Positions 15,732-25,046 of a stretch of DNA of 64,000 nt are shown here, piece after piece. A program made the position numbers and the translations under genes. The notes beneath the pieces were generated by a model, which saw only the letters and a list, made by a program, of their open reading frames with translations, searched no databases and was not told the DNA's origin. The stretch covers positions 28,052 to 92,051 of the forward strand of contig JAYODW010000013.1 of the NCBI GenBank assembly GCA_038116745.1, given 5' to 3'. Source of the stretch: JAYODW01 sp038116745 (GTDB lineage Bacteria > Pseudomonadota > Gammaproteobacteria > Ga0077536). Position 1 is the stretch's first letter. Each line of letters begins with the position of its first letter.

Positions 15732-16919
15732 ATGAAAGGCGAAACGAGCTTACAGGATCCCGATCCGGCCGCGCTAGAACGATCAGCCCGACTGGAGGCG
15801 CTGATTCGAGCGCGGATCGCTGCTAGCCCTGCACAGATCCTGCCCTTCGATGAATTTGTTGACCTCGCGCTGTACGCACCGGGACTCGGCTACTACGCTG
15901 CCCCTCACGCTATTTTCGGGCGCCACGGTGATTTCATCACGGCACCGGAAAGCGGAGAACTTTTTGCTGCCTGCCTTGCGCAAGAGGTGGCGGCCCTGCT
16001 GAGCCAGGACGACTACACAATCGTTGAGTATGGTGCCGGCAGCGGTCGGCTCGCCGGCGATCTGCTCACCCGGTTGATTCCGCAGTACCCGGCGCTGCGC
16101 TACCACATCGTTGAGCCCAATCCGACACTCGTCCAGAGGCAGCGGTTGCATCTGGCGGGCCATCTGGGCGAGCACTCGGCCCGGCTCAGCTGGTCGCCGG
16201 ATCACCAGCATCATGACCAATCGGTGGTTGTGCTCGCGAACGAAGTGCTGGATGCGATGCCCTTCAAACGGTACCGCGTGACTTCTGAAGGGATCCGCGA
16301 GTTGGGGGTGGCGATTCGCGGGGATGCGATTGAGATCACGCCGTTCACTTCCCTCGATGACGCCGCCGTTGAGACGCTTCGTGTGGCGCTGGCTGGATTT
16401 CCCGACGGTTATGAGACCGAAGTGCAGCCGGCTCTGGGCGGCTGGTTCCGCGCGCTCAGGGAGAGCTTCACAAGAGGGGTTGTGCTGCTGAGCGATTACG
16501 GCTATCCAGAGCATGAGTATTTTCATCCGGACCGGTCGGCGGGAACGATGAAGTGTCACTTCCGCCATCAGCTGCATACCGATGCGCTCGCGCGACCCGG
16601 ATTGCAGGATCTCACGGTGGCAGTGAATTTCACCGCGGCCGCGTGCTGTGCTGAGGAGGCGGGGTTTGACGTCTGTGGGTTCGCCACCCAGACCCGTTTC
16701 CTCCTGAACACCGGCCTCGAAGCGGTGCTCGCGCAAAAAATGACCGGCGTGGGCAGCCATGATTACACGCTAGCGCAGGAAGCGAAGCGGCTTCTTCTCC
16801 CAGGCGAAATGGGCGAGACATGCAAGTTTCTCGGGCTGGCGGCAGGCTGCGATCCGGTCCTCAGCGGTTTTGCGGACGACGAACGGCATCGTCTGGTCGG
16901 ACCGGTGAGAGCAGCGTAA
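15732..16919 (+). CDS. SAM-dependent methyltransferase, MidA/NDUFAF7 family
   Basis: A 395-residue class I methyltransferase of the PF02636 family, whose mitochondrial member NDUFAF7 methylates an arginine of complex I. Visible marks: FDEFVDLALYAPGLGYYA near the N-terminus, the SAM-binding VEYGAGSGRLAGDLL, the acidic VEPNPTL, VLANEVLDAMPFKRY and LLSDYGYPEHEY. The ATG at 15732 is used because similarity begins shortly after; the frame runs open for 41 codons upstream. The bacterial substrate is unknown. It is followed after 2 bases by uppP. Confidence 0.88.
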   Translation: MKGETSLQDPDPAALERSARLEALIRARIAASPAQILPFDEFVDLALYAPGLGYYAAPHAIFGRHGDFITAPESGELFAACLAQEVAALLSQDDYTIVEYGAGSGRLAGDLLTRLIPQYPALRYHIVEPNPTLVQRQRLHLAGHLGEHSARLSWSPDHQHHDQSVVVLANEVLDAMPFKRYRVTSEGIRELGVAIRGDAIEITPFTSLDDAAVETLRVALAGFPDGYETEVQPALGGWFRALRESFTRGVVLLSDYGYPEHEYFHPDRSAGTMKCHFRHQLHTDALARPGLQDLTVAVNFTAAACCAEEAGFDVCGFATQTRFLLNTGLEAVLAQKMTGVGSHDYTLAQEAKRLLLPGEMGETCKFLGLAAGCDPVLSGFADDERHRLVGPVRAA

Positions 16920-16921
16920 CG

Positions 16922-17719
16922 GTGGAGATGCTGCACTGGTGTGTTCTGGCGCTGGTCCAGGGGCTGAGTGAGTTTCTGCCGATTTCGAGCTCGGCCCACC
17001 TGATCCTCGTTCCAGTGGTCAGCGGTTGGGAAGATCAGGGTCTGGCGCTCGACGTATACGCGCATCTCGGCTCACTCGTCGCCGTCTGCTGTTACTTCCG
17101 GCGGGAAATCTCGACTCTGGGACGGGACTGGCTGTGCTCTGTGGCGACGCTGCAGCCGCGCGGAGAATCGCCTCTAGCCTGGGCGTTGTTGCTCGGATCC
17201 GTGCCGGTCGGTCTGGCCGGCGTCCTGCTGCACGATCTGGTGGCAACAGGGCTGCGCTCGCCCGTGGTGATCGCTGGCACGACGGTTGTATTCGGTATTC
17301 TGCTGTGGGTCGCCGATCGGTGGGGGCGCCGTTCGCGAGGGCTTAAGAGCCTGCGCGCGATGGACATAGCTGTTATCGGTTGCCTGCAGGCCGTGGCGTT
17401 GGTACCGGGTGTGTCCCGATCGGGGATCACCATGACTGCAGGGTTGGCGCTTGGACTCTCGCGGGAGGCGAGTGCGCGCTTCTCGTTCCTGCTTTCCATC
17501 CCGGTGATCGCCGGGGCTGCAGCGCTTGAACTCGCTCAGCTGCTGGCGCACGGAGGGAGTCATGACGGCACCGCCATGCTGGTGGTTGCGAGCTTATCCG
17601 CACTGTCAGCATACGTCTGCATCAAGCTCTTTCTGGGTCTGATCGAGCAGATAGGTATGTGGCCCTTCATGGTCTATCGCCTGTTCCTGGGCGTAGTCCT
17701 GCTCGTCTGGTTGCTCTGA
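16922..17719 (+). CDS. uppP: Undecaprenyl-diphosphatase UppP
   Basis: Integral membrane phosphatase that recycles undecaprenyl pyrophosphate to the carrier lipid for peptidoglycan and O-antigen; it confers bacitracin tolerance. Both signature motifs are present: EFLPISSSAH (about residues 17-26) and PGVSRSGIT (162-170). Its 265 residues and about eight helices are normal. The start is GTG 16922 or ATG 16928; the GGTGGAG directly before the ATG is too close for that site, favouring GTG. It lies 2 bases after the methyltransferase stop. A 6-bp inverted repeat without T tract lies downstream (17753-17776). Confidence 0.95.
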   Translation: MEMLHWCVLALVQGLSEFLPISSSAHLILVPVVSGWEDQGLALDVYAHLGSLVAVCCYFRREISTLGRDWLCSVATLQPRGESPLAWALLLGSVPVGLAGVLLHDLVATGLRSPVVIAGTTVVFGILLWVADRWGRRSRGLKSLRAMDIAVIGCLQAVALVPGVSRSGITMTAGLALGLSREASARFSFLLSIPVIAGAAALELAQLLAHGGSHDGTAMLVVASLSALSAYVCIKLFLGLIEQIGMWPFMVYRLFLGVVLLVWLL

Positions 17720-17818
17720 GGCGCTGACGCAACTTTTGTCTGCGGTCCGAGTCGGAGAGATGACCAGAATTCTCCGCCCGAATTACCGCCAGGCCTCGTA
17801 AGCTCAAAAGGAACGCTC

Positions 17819-18445
17819 ATGCCTATGCTGATAAAGACCGTTTTTCCGTTGCTGGTCACACTGCTGGCGAGTGCGGCTAACTCCGCCGAGCCGACAGCGC
17901 CTGACGCTGCCAAGAAGCTTGATGTGGCTACGTTCGCCGGCGGTTGTTTCTGGTGCATGGAGCCACCTTTCGACAAGCTCGATGGCGTGGTTTCAACGAC
18001 CTCGGGCTATACAGGAGGCCATAAGGCGAATCCTACCTACCAAGAGGTTTCCGCTGGCACCACGGGCCACGCCGAGGCCGTTCAGATCCTGTTTGATCCC
18101 GACGTGGTCGGCTATGAGACGCTGTTGGAGGTGTTCTGGCGCAATATCGACCCGACCAAAGCAGACAGCCAGTTCTGCGACCATGGCCTTCAATACCGTC
18201 CGGCTGTCTTTGTCCACTCGGAGGACCAGCGGCGGGCGGCTGAGATGTCCCTTAAAGAGGTGGAGAGAAACAAAACCTTCAAGGAACCGCTGCAGGTCGG
18301 AATAGAGCCTGCGGGTGTCTTTTACCCCGCAGAGGACTACCACCAGGACTACTACCTGAACAATCCGCTGCGCTACCGCTTTTATCGTTTCAACTGTGGT
18401 CGGGATAAGCGGCTTAATGAGCTCTGGGGTGGGAAGCAGGGCTAG
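17819..18445 (+). CDS. msrA: Peptide-methionine (S)-S-oxide reductase MsrA, exported form
   Basis: Repairs methionine-S-sulfoxide in proteins. The catalytic GGCFWC is at residues 41-46, with nucleophile Cys43. TGGHKANPTYQEVSAGTTGHAEAVQI, FCDHGLQYRPAVF and EDYHQDYY are typical of MsrA. The first ~22 residues (MLIKTVFPLLVTLLASAANSAE) form a signal peptide, so this copy should act in the periplasm rather than the cytosol. AAGGAA precedes the ATG by 6 bases. The partner thiols for regeneration are not encoded nearby. It is convergent with cca. Confidence 0.95.
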   Translation: MPMLIKTVFPLLVTLLASAANSAEPTAPDAAKKLDVATFAGGCFWCMEPPFDKLDGVVSTTSGYTGGHKANPTYQEVSAGTTGHAEAVQILFDPDVVGYETLLEVFWRNIDPTKADSQFCDHGLQYRPAVFVHSEDQRRAAEMSLKEVERNKTFKEPLQVGIEPAGVFYPAEDYHQDYYLNNPLRYRFYRFNCGRDKRLNELWGGKQG

Positions 18446-18514
18446 GAGTCATCCTGGCGCGACAGGACCGCGTCCGGCTGATAACAGTGCCGTAGAGACG
18501 CACAAAGCATCTGC

Positions 18515-19723
18515 TCAAAAGCTGCTGGTGCTTAGCTTCTTGACGCGCAGTTCGTGCAGGGCTGCGGCGTAGGCCGGGCCAGCCAGCTTGCGCTCTGTGA
18601 GCGCGCGCGTGTCCACTTGCCTCGACAGGTCCAATGCCCGGCGCAAACGTGCAGCCTGCGCGTAGGGCGTTTGCTGCAGACCTTTGCGGCCCTGGGCGTC
18701 GAGCGTGCAGGTCTGCAGAAAATTTTCGAAGCGTTCCGGTCGCCGCCAGGCGTCAGCCGCTTCGAGCAACCGGACAAGCGCCGGGGCGCCCATTTCGAGT
18801 ACACGATGCACGCGGGTGTGCAGGCGCGAGACCAGGCAAGCGAGGTCGCGGTGGTTCCGAGGGATCCGCAGACGCTCGCTCAGAGCCTCAATCAGGGCCA
18901 CTCCGCGTTCCTCATGGCCATGATGCGCAGGCAGAATTTCTGCAGGAGTTGTCCCTTTTCCGAGGTCGTGCACTAAAGCTGCGAAGCGCACCATTTCACA
19001 GGCACGGCTTCGCTCTGCCTGCTCAAGCACCAGCAGAACGTGCTCGCCAGTATCGATTTCCGGATGGTAGCGGGCTGGCTGAGGGACGCCGAAAAGCCGG
19101 TCCAGCTCTGGAAGAATTTCTTTGAGAGCGCCGCAGTCGCGCAACACGGTGATAAACCGTCGGGAATGTGGAGCCATCAAGGAAGCGCGCAGCTCCTGCC
19201 AGATCCGCTCTGGTGCCAGAGTCTGCAGCTCACCGCTGGCCGCAATCTCGCGCATCAGGATGAGAGTTTCTGGCGCGATTTCGAACCCCAGGCGGGCGGC
19301 GAAGCGAGCTGCTCGGAGCACGCGCAGCGGATCCTCCCGGAATGCAGGGGTGATGTGCCGCAGCATGCGGGCTGTCAGGTCGGCCCGGCCGTTATGTGGA
19401 TCGATGATGTTCCCACCCTGGTCACGGGCCATCGCGTTGATGGTGAAATCACGCCGCGCTAGATCTTCCAGCAGCGTGACCTGCTGCGAGCTGTCTGTGA
19501 TAAATCCCTTGTAGCCAGCGCCGGTTTTGCGCTCCGTGCGCGCGAGTGCATATTCCTCGTTGGTCTGCGGGTGAAGAAAAACGGGGAAGTCGGCGCCCAC
19601 TTTGCGGAAGCCCTGCTCGACCAGCTCGTGCTCAGTTCCGCCGACGACGACCCAGTCGCGGTCCTTCAGCGGCAAGCCTAAGAGCGCGTCACGGACGGCG
19701 CCGCCAACCTCATAGATTTTCAT
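18515..19723 (-). CDS. cca: Multifunctional CCA-adding protein
   Basis: Class II tRNA nucleotidyltransferase that builds and repairs the 3' CCA end. The nucleotidyltransferase head begins MKIYEVGGAVRD; the metal-binding pair is D21 and D23 (KDRDW). RRDFTINAMA (90-99) and the DPLRVLRAARFAARLGF neck follow. An HD phosphohydrolase domain with H252-D253 (VHDLGKG) gives the 2',3'-phosphodiesterase and phosphatase activities of the E. coli-type enzyme. Its 402 residues match that type. It is the last gene of the slt, NDUFA9-like, cca series. Confidence 0.96.
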   Translation of the reverse strand: MKIYEVGGAVRDALLGLPLKDRDWVVVGGTEHELVEQGFRKVGADFPVFLHPQTNEEYALARTERKTGAGYKGFITDSSQQVTLLEDLARRDFTINAMARDQGGNIIDPHNGRADLTARMLRHITPAFREDPLRVLRAARFAARLGFEIAPETLILMREIAASGELQTLAPERIWQELRASLMAPHSRRFITVLRDCGALKEILPELDRLFGVPQPARYHPEIDTGEHVLLVLEQAERSRACEMVRFAALVHDLGKGTTPAEILPAHHGHEERGVALIEALSERLRIPRNHRDLACLVSRLHTRVHRVLEMGAPALVRLLEAADAWRRPERFENFLQTCTLDAQGRKGLQQTPYAQAARLRRALDLSRQVDTRALTERKLAGPAYAAALHELRVKKLSTSSF

Positions 19724-19770
19724 CAGACCCTGCCTGTCCGGAGAGAGTCGACCGCCACTGCGCTCCAGGT

Positions 19771-20736
19771 TCAGTCGCGCCGAGCCTGGACCCGATAGCC
19801 ATAGTAGCGGCTGCGTTGGTTTGTGCCGGCCAGAAAATAAGGAAGGACTTCACGCATCGGTGTTGGCTCGATGTCGAGGGTCATGAGCCCGTTTTCGCCC
19901 GAGCACACCGAGTCGTGCTGAAGAGAGCGGAGGTTGTCGCGGGAGAAAGGTTTGCCGGGGACCCATTCCAGGACGCGCGCCTGCAGCGCCGATAGCCCCG
20001 GTCCCAGCGACATGACCCACACCCGACGCTGCATCAGGGAAGCCACGTACTCGATGAATTCCTTCAGGGTAACGATCTCCGCTCCACCGATATCGTAGGC
20101 CTGCCCGCGGAAAGTACGCTCCTCAATGAGGCGCAGGATTGCCTGAGCGACATTGCCGACAAAGACCGGCTGAAAGCGAGCATCGGCACGAGCGATGGGA
20201 AGCACACCGGGCGACAGCCGAATGAGTTCGGCGAAGCGATTGGCAAAGCTGTCCTGTGCGCCGAAGACTACCGATGGGCGCAGGACGGAGACGCTGAAGT
20301 GGCGACCGCTTTCCTGGCGGAGCAGCGCTTCGCCATCGTGTTTCGAGCGCAGATAGAAACTTGTCTGGTGGTGATCTGCATTGAGGGCGCTGATTTGAAT
20401 GAAATGTTCGACGCTCGCCGCCTTACAGGCCCGCGCAGCCCGCTGCGGGAGCTGAGCGTGCACTTCCTGAAACTGTGCGCCATCGTCGCGGCGCTCATTA
20501 AGGATTCCGATCAGGTTGACGACCGTGCTGCAGGGTGTGAAGGCGGCGGCGAGTTTTTCAGAATCATTCAGGTCGACTTCGATGACCTCCGCGTGTGGCA
20601 GCGTCCAGCATCGCCGGGCATGCTCCCGGTCACGCGTGAAGATGCGGATGCGATAGCCACGGCTGTCAAGTGCATTAGCGAGGTGGCTGCCAATAAAACC
20701 GCTGCCCCCGAGGATTCCGATGGTTGCGCTGTTCAT
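19771..20736 (-). CDS. NDUFA9-like NAD(P)-binding protein (atypical SDR)
   Basis: A 321-residue protein with an N-terminal Rossmann motif GGSGFIGSHLA (residues 10-20) and FIQISALNA, SFYLRSKHDGE and VLRPSVVFG, which mark the atypical short-chain dehydrogenases related to complex I subunit NDUFA9. In bacteria these are predicted to bind NAD(P) or flavin; the reaction is unknown and no complex I genes are nearby. Its ATG overlaps the slt stop (ATGA), so it is translated from the slt message, and cca follows 47 bases later. Confidence 0.88.
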   Translation of the reverse strand: MNSATIGILGGSGFIGSHLANALDSRGYRIRIFTRDREHARRCWTLPHAEVIEVDLNDSEKLAAAFTPCSTVVNLIGILNERRDDGAQFQEVHAQLPQRAARACKAASVEHFIQISALNADHHQTSFYLRSKHDGEALLRQESGRHFSVSVLRPSVVFGAQDSFANRFAELIRLSPGVLPIARADARFQPVFVGNVAQAILRLIEERTFRGQAYDIGGAEIVTLKEFIEYVASLMQRRVWVMSLGPGLSALQARVLEWVPGKPFSRDNLRSLQHDSVCSGENGLMTLDIEPTPMREVLPYFLAGTNQRSRYYGYRVQARRD

Positions 20737-22751
20737 GAATTGCAGGACGCCTCCTCGGCGGACAGGTTGGTCAGGATCTGCGGCATAACAGAGGACAGCG
20801 GTTCAACTGTCGCGCCCAGTCGCTGCTGGTAGATCGCGGTGTAGAAAAGTGCGCGCCTCACATAGCGTCGCGTCTCAGTAAACGGGATCTGCTCGATCCA
20901 GAATTCCGCCGGCGTGCACACCGGCGGAAGCCAGCTGTTCACGCGGGAAGGACCCGCATTATACGCAGCGGAGGTCAGCACGAAATTGCCGTCGTATTTT
21001 TTCAGGAGCGTTGATAGATAAGCAGTCCCCAGTGTGATGTTTTCCCGCGGGCGATAAAGGTATTCCGTGTGCGTGAGCGGAAGCCCGATCCGTGTAGCCG
21101 TCTGGCGGGCGGTCGCGGGCATGAGCTGCATCAAACCCAGTGCGCCGGCATGGGAGCGGGCTCTCGCATTGAAAGCGCTCTCGGAACGGACTATGGCGAG
21201 CACTCTCGCGGGGTCCAGATCACGGCGCGTCGCCTGGAGGGAGATTTCCTCGTGGTGCAGCAGCGGAAAGCGTAACTCGAGGTCGTCGTAGGACTGGGCC
21301 CGGCCCAGCGCCAGGATCGCGTCGCTGGGTTGCTCCCATGAGGCGGCCAGGCTGGCAGCGATTTCGAGCTGTCGTTTGTCCAGGTGCCGGAGCTCGTGAA
21401 ACCACTCACGCCGGGCATCCTCTGGCTGCTCCAGCAGGAGAAGCTCCCGTGCACGGACCAGCGCCGCTCTGCTGGCAAGCCCGGCCAGCTCCTCTTCGGT
21501 AGCGCCAACGGTCCGGTTGTTGAAACGGTAGCCTTCCCCCAGCCGGTCAGCCGCGAGGAAGCCGTAATAGTCGCGTTCCTGCGCAAGCTCATGCAGCAGC
21601 GTGTTGGCTGCAGAGGTCTGTCCGATTTCTTCCAGCGCGCGCGCCTGCCAGTAGCGCCAACGCAATGCATAAACCGACGTCGGGGGTGGTCCCTCAGTCC
21701 ATCGAGCGAGATATGGCCATGCCCGATTCTCTATACCTGTCCGCAGGCGCAGGGCTTGAATGCGGTCATCAGCATGGCTCTCAGGCACTGCATCCAGTGC
21801 CTTGATTGCGCCTGGGGCTTTTGCGCCTGCCAGCCCCAGGGCGATAGTTCTGAGCGCAATGCCCCTGTCCTCTTCGCTGAACCGATAGTGTGCGCTGGCC
21901 TGTAGCCACGCTGCTGCGCTGAGTTCGGGATCGCGCCGGGACAGACGCAACAGAGCATGCTGTGCCAGGGCGCGGTGCGTTTCGTCGTCCTCGACCTGCT
22001 GTTGCTGCAGAACGCGCAGGGGGGTCGAGTGCGCGTCCTGCCACGCATCGAAGCGTTGCCGTGAGTCTGCTGTTTGCAGCCGTTTGCCCAGATAACCTGC
22101 CAGGCGGGTGTTGTTTTTGTCGAAGGCAAGGCCGATCCGCTGCAGGAGCAGCGCGTCGGTCATGAGGGGACTCGCGTAAAGTCGCTCAAAGGCAAAGTCG
22201 CAGGTGTCCGGCAGGGAGCTGCCGTCGAGCCAGACTGACCGGGTTTCGCTCAGCACTGCGCGTTCATCACCTGTTTCGATCCGCGCACGCAGGAAATCGC
22301 AGCGCTCGCTGGTACTGCCGCTCGGCTGGTAGAAGTCGATAAACGACTGCCAGCGCTGTTTCCGGCGCAGTACTTTCAGCCACGCCGCGCGCATGCGTTC
22401 CGATAAGGGGGTCTGCTCGTAATCTCGAAGAAACTTCTGGACCTCTGCGTGCGGCAGCTGGTCCAGTCGTCGACGTAGGTCGTTGTAGAGGTAGTAGGGG
22501 AACAGAGGATAGTTCTCCAGACCACGGATGGCTTCCCGCGCTTTCTCATACTGGCTCTGGCTCTGGAGGTTGAGCACGACCTGGAATGCAGCGCGCTGTG
22601 CGGCCAGTTCCTCCGCCGCCGGAACGGCCGCAGTGCCCAACCAAAGTATCAGCGTGAGGAGGATGTGCCGTCTGCTGGCAGGACGTCCCGGCCAGGCGCC
22701 GTCAGCGCCTACAGAGGTCGTTTTATCGGTGGTGAAAGGTGGCCGCCCCAC
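20733..22751 (-). CDS. slt: Soluble lytic murein transglycosylase Slt
   Basis: Periplasmic enzyme that cleaves peptidoglycan to 1,6-anhydromuropeptides. A signal peptide (HILLTLILWLGTAAVPA) precedes a long alpha-helical superhelical domain, and the C-terminal catalytic domain carries VRSESAFNARARSHAGALGLMQLMPATA, with the glutamate in SES as catalytic acid, and TSAAYNAGPSRVN. GTG 22751 is chosen because AGGAG stands 11 bases upstream and it gives 672 residues, near E. coli Slt70 plus leader; the frame is open to 23093 but that would overlap the divergent nitroreductase. The stop overlaps the next gene. Confidence 0.93.
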   Translation of the reverse strand: MGRPPFTTDKTTSVGADGAWPGRPASRRHILLTLILWLGTAAVPAAEELAAQRAAFQVVLNLQSQSQYEKAREAIRGLENYPLFPYYLYNDLRRRLDQLPHAEVQKFLRDYEQTPLSERMRAAWLKVLRRKQRWQSFIDFYQPSGSTSERCDFLRARIETGDERAVLSETRSVWLDGSSLPDTCDFAFERLYASPLMTDALLLQRIGLAFDKNNTRLAGYLGKRLQTADSRQRFDAWQDAHSTPLRVLQQQQVEDDETHRALAQHALLRLSRRDPELSAAAWLQASAHYRFSEEDRGIALRTIALGLAGAKAPGAIKALDAVPESHADDRIQALRLRTGIENRAWPYLARWTEGPPPTSVYALRWRYWQARALEEIGQTSAANTLLHELAQERDYYGFLAADRLGEGYRFNNRTVGATEEELAGLASRAALVRARELLLLEQPEDARREWFHELRHLDKRQLEIAASLAASWEQPSDAILALGRAQSYDDLELRFPLLHHEEISLQATRRDLDPARVLAIVRSESAFNARARSHAGALGLMQLMPATARQTATRIGLPLTHTEYLYRPRENITLGTAYLSTLLKKYDGNFVLTSAAYNAGPSRVNSWLPPVCTPAEFWIEQIPFTETRRYVRRALFYTAIYQQRLGATVEPLSSVMPQILTNLSAEEASCNS

Positions 22752-22859
22752 TCTGAACGTAACTCCTGTGCCGGCGCTGGAATGGACGCCTGATTTCCAT
22801 GCGAAGTTACGTAACAATCGTGCTTTTCCGAAAAGCTGTTTCAACAGGAGCATGAGGAC

Positions 22860-23438
22860 TTGCTGCCAGCACAAGACAACCACGAGGCGCGGCGCGCGCT
22901 CAATGAAATCATCCGCGGGAGGCGTACTGTCCACGATTTCCAGCCTGAACCGGTGCCGGATTTTGTGATTCTGGATGCGCTTGAGGCCGCCCGATGGGCG
23001 CCGAATCATCATCGCACAGAACCCTGGCGCGTGTACCTGTTGGGGCCTGTAGTGCAGAAAAAGATCAGTGCCCTGAACGCTGAACTCGTGCACCGTAAGC
23101 AGGGTGAAAAAGCGGCGGCGATAAAGCTCAAGCGCTGGAACGCTGTCCCTGGCTGGCTGTTACTGACATCTCTGCGTGATGCCGACCCACAGCGCGAGCG
23201 CGAGGACTATGCGGCCTGTTGCTGCATGGCGCAGAATCTGATGCTGACGCTCTGGGCCGCTGAAGTCGGTTGTAAATGGACTACTGGGGCGGTGACCAAC
23301 ATGCCGGAATTGGCGCAGCTTGTGGGCTTCGACCCCGCGCTCGAAGTCGTCGTTGGATTGTTCTGGTATGGCAGGGCCTTGTCGGTGCCTGACCAGCAGC
23401 GGCGCGCGCCCGCGAACTTTCTGGTGCGGGTGGACTGA
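22860..23438 (+). CDS. Nitroreductase family protein
   Basis: A 192-residue FMN-dependent oxidoreductase of the nitroreductase fold. It has the N-terminal IIRGRRTVHDFQPEPV (R-R-S/T-x-R/H-x-F type FMN contact), the ARWAPNHHRTEPWRVYL substrate region (like A.xAPSxxNxQPW) and a C-terminal VVVGLFWYGRAL. NAD(P)H-driven reduction of nitro or quinone compounds is the family activity; the natural substrate is not evident. The start is TTG 22860, with AGGAG about 9 bases upstream. It is divergent from slt, with about 108 bases between the chosen starts. Confidence 0.85.
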   Translation: MLPAQDNHEARRALNEIIRGRRTVHDFQPEPVPDFVILDALEAARWAPNHHRTEPWRVYLLGPVVQKKISALNAELVHRKQGEKAAAIKLKRWNAVPGWLLLTSLRDADPQREREDYAACCCMAQNLMLTLWAAEVGCKWTTGAVTNMPELAQLVGFDPALEVVVGLFWYGRALSVPDQQRRAPANFLVRVD

Positions 23439-23448
23439 GCGTCTAACC

Positions 23449-23889
23449 GTGGTTTTTCAGGCCGAGATTCATCTACCGAGTCGCGGTCGTGGCTTCACCG
23501 AACTCACTGCGAAAATCCAGGCGCTCGTCAGAGAGAGTGGCGTTCGGGCTGGTTTGTGCTCGGTTTTTCTGCGGCATACGAGCGCGTCGCTGGTCGTGAC
23601 TGAAAATGCAGATCCAGTCGTTCTGGGCGACCTTGAGAGATTCATGAGCCGTCTTGTAGTCGATGGTGATCTCCTGTTCCAGCACCGTGCAGAGGGAGCT
23701 GACGACATGCCAGCGCATGTACGCAGTGTTCTGACGCGCACCGATATCACCATGCCGGTGCGCGCGGGCTCTCTGGTACTGGGCGCCTGGCAGGGCCTGT
23801 ATTTGTGGGAGCACAGATCGCGCGGGCATGAAAGAGTGCTGACGGTCACAATCGTCGGCGACGCTCGGAGCGCGGCTGACGAGCAGTAA
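23449..23889 (+). CDS. YjbQ/UPF0047 family protein
   Basis: A 146-residue member of UPF0047 (PF01894). Typical blocks are GFTELTAKIQALVRESGVRAGLCSVFLRHTSASLVVTENADP, HRAEGADDMPAHVRSVLTRTDITMPVRAGSLVLGAWQGLYLWEHR. The conserved His, Glu and Asp residues probably bind a metal; some members have been reported to have thiamine-phosphate-synthase side activity. The start is GTG 23449, eleven bases after the nitroreductase stop, which gives the family's usual beginning (VFQAEIHLP); there is no strong ribosome-binding site. It is convergent with hemH. Confidence 0.93.
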   Translation: MVFQAEIHLPSRGRGFTELTAKIQALVRESGVRAGLCSVFLRHTSASLVVTENADPVVLGDLERFMSRLVVDGDLLFQHRAEGADDMPAHVRSVLTRTDITMPVRAGSLVLGAWQGLYLWEHRSRGHERVLTVTIVGDARSAADEQ

Positions 23890-23907
23890 GGGCTATGCCG
23901 GCAATCT

Positions 23908-24993
23908 TCAGCGTGCAGCGCCCGCCTGCATTGCGCGCTGTCGCACTGCGTCATCTGCAGCTGAAGAGCCAGAGCGCCAACCCGAGAGATGCGTGCGGAT
24001 GATGCCGGCGAGCGCGTCGACGTGCCCAGCCTGATCATTCAAAGCCGGGATGTAACGCAGCTGCCCGCCGCCTGCCGCAGCGAACCGCTCGGCATTCTGC
24101 ATAGCGATCTCCTCCAGTGTTTCCAGGCAGTCGATTGAGAACCCCGGGCACAGCACATCGATATCGCCCACCTTCTCTGCGCCCCAGGCATCCAGCGTTT
24201 TGTCGGTGTAAGGCTCCAGCCAGCGCTTCGGACCGACACGGGACTGAAAGGTGACGAACATTTCGTTCGGTGCAAGTTTCAACGACTCTGCAAGAAGTCT
24301 GGCGGTCGCCTGACACTGGCAGAAGTATGGGTCGCCAGCCAGAAAAGTGTCCTGCGGGATCCCGTGAAATGAAAGCAGCAGACGTTCACCGCGGCCGTTT
24401 GCGGCCCAGTAACGGCACACGCTCTCGGCCAGAGCTTGAATATAGGCCGGGGCCGCGTGATATCCGCTGACCAGACGCAGTTCGGGCACCCAGCGCAGGC
24501 GCTGGCATTGGGCGAAGACGGCGTCGAAAGAGGATCCTGTCGTCGCGGAGGCGTATTGCGGGTACAGCGGCAGCACCAGGATCTGTCGGCACTCCGCATC
24601 AATCAGTCGCTGCAGCGCGGTTTCCACAGATGGGTTGCCATAACGCATCCCAAGCGCGAGGAGCAGATTCTGCTCAGTCGGATCCAGGTTCGACTGAAGA
24701 GCGGAGCTGAGTTTCAGAGAACCGGTCAGCAGGGGTGATCCGTCTTCGCCCCAGATCTTCTGGTAGGCATGCGCCGAGCGTCGGGGCCGGGTGTTGAGAA
24801 TGATCCCGTGTAGCAGTGGCAGCCACAGCAGGCGCGGTAGCTCGACGACCCTCGGATCAGACAGAAACTCAGCTAGATAGCGCCTGACTGAGGTGGTGTC
24901 CGGTGCGTCCGGCGTGCCGAGGTTGATCAGCAGAACGCCGGTCCTGGTGGCCAGTCCGTGTGAGAAAGCGGATCGTCCGCGGTAGGCGGTCAT
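23908..24993 (-). CDS. hemH: Ferrochelatase
   Basis: Inserts ferrous iron into protoporphyrin IX, the last step of haem synthesis, at the inner membrane. Its 361 residues contain GVLLINLGTPDAP, LPLYPQYASATTGS and LLLSFHGIPQDTFLAGDPY with the active-site histidine, TFQSRVGPKRWLEPYTD, and the PGFSIDCLETLEEI block with its conserved glutamates. The C-terminal tail past HLSGW is poor in cysteine, so no [2Fe-2S] motif is apparent. It is divergent from a cupin gene, with 53 bases between starts. hemB lies 16 kb away. Confidence 0.97.
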   Translation of the reverse strand: MTAYRGRSAFSHGLATRTGVLLINLGTPDAPDTTSVRRYLAEFLSDPRVVELPRLLWLPLLHGIILNTRPRRSAHAYQKIWGEDGSPLLTGSLKLSSALQSNLDPTEQNLLLALGMRYGNPSVETALQRLIDAECRQILVLPLYPQYASATTGSSFDAVFAQCQRLRWVPELRLVSGYHAAPAYIQALAESVCRYWAANGRGERLLLSFHGIPQDTFLAGDPYFCQCQATARLLAESLKLAPNEMFVTFQSRVGPKRWLEPYTDKTLDAWGAEKVGDIDVLCPGFSIDCLETLEEIAMQNAERFAAAGGGQLRYIPALNDQAGHVDALAGIIRTHLSGWRSGSSAADDAVRQRAMQAGAAR

Positions 24994-25046
24994 GGCTTGG
25001 GCGCTCCTGTCATAAACTGGTCGCTCATCAGATTGCGTAGCAAAGT

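Noticed and set aside
15783..16760. Minus-strand open frame of 325 codons inside the MidA-type gene
   Set aside because: Antisense to a clear methyltransferase; composition is His/Arg/Gln-rich as expected of a shadow frame.
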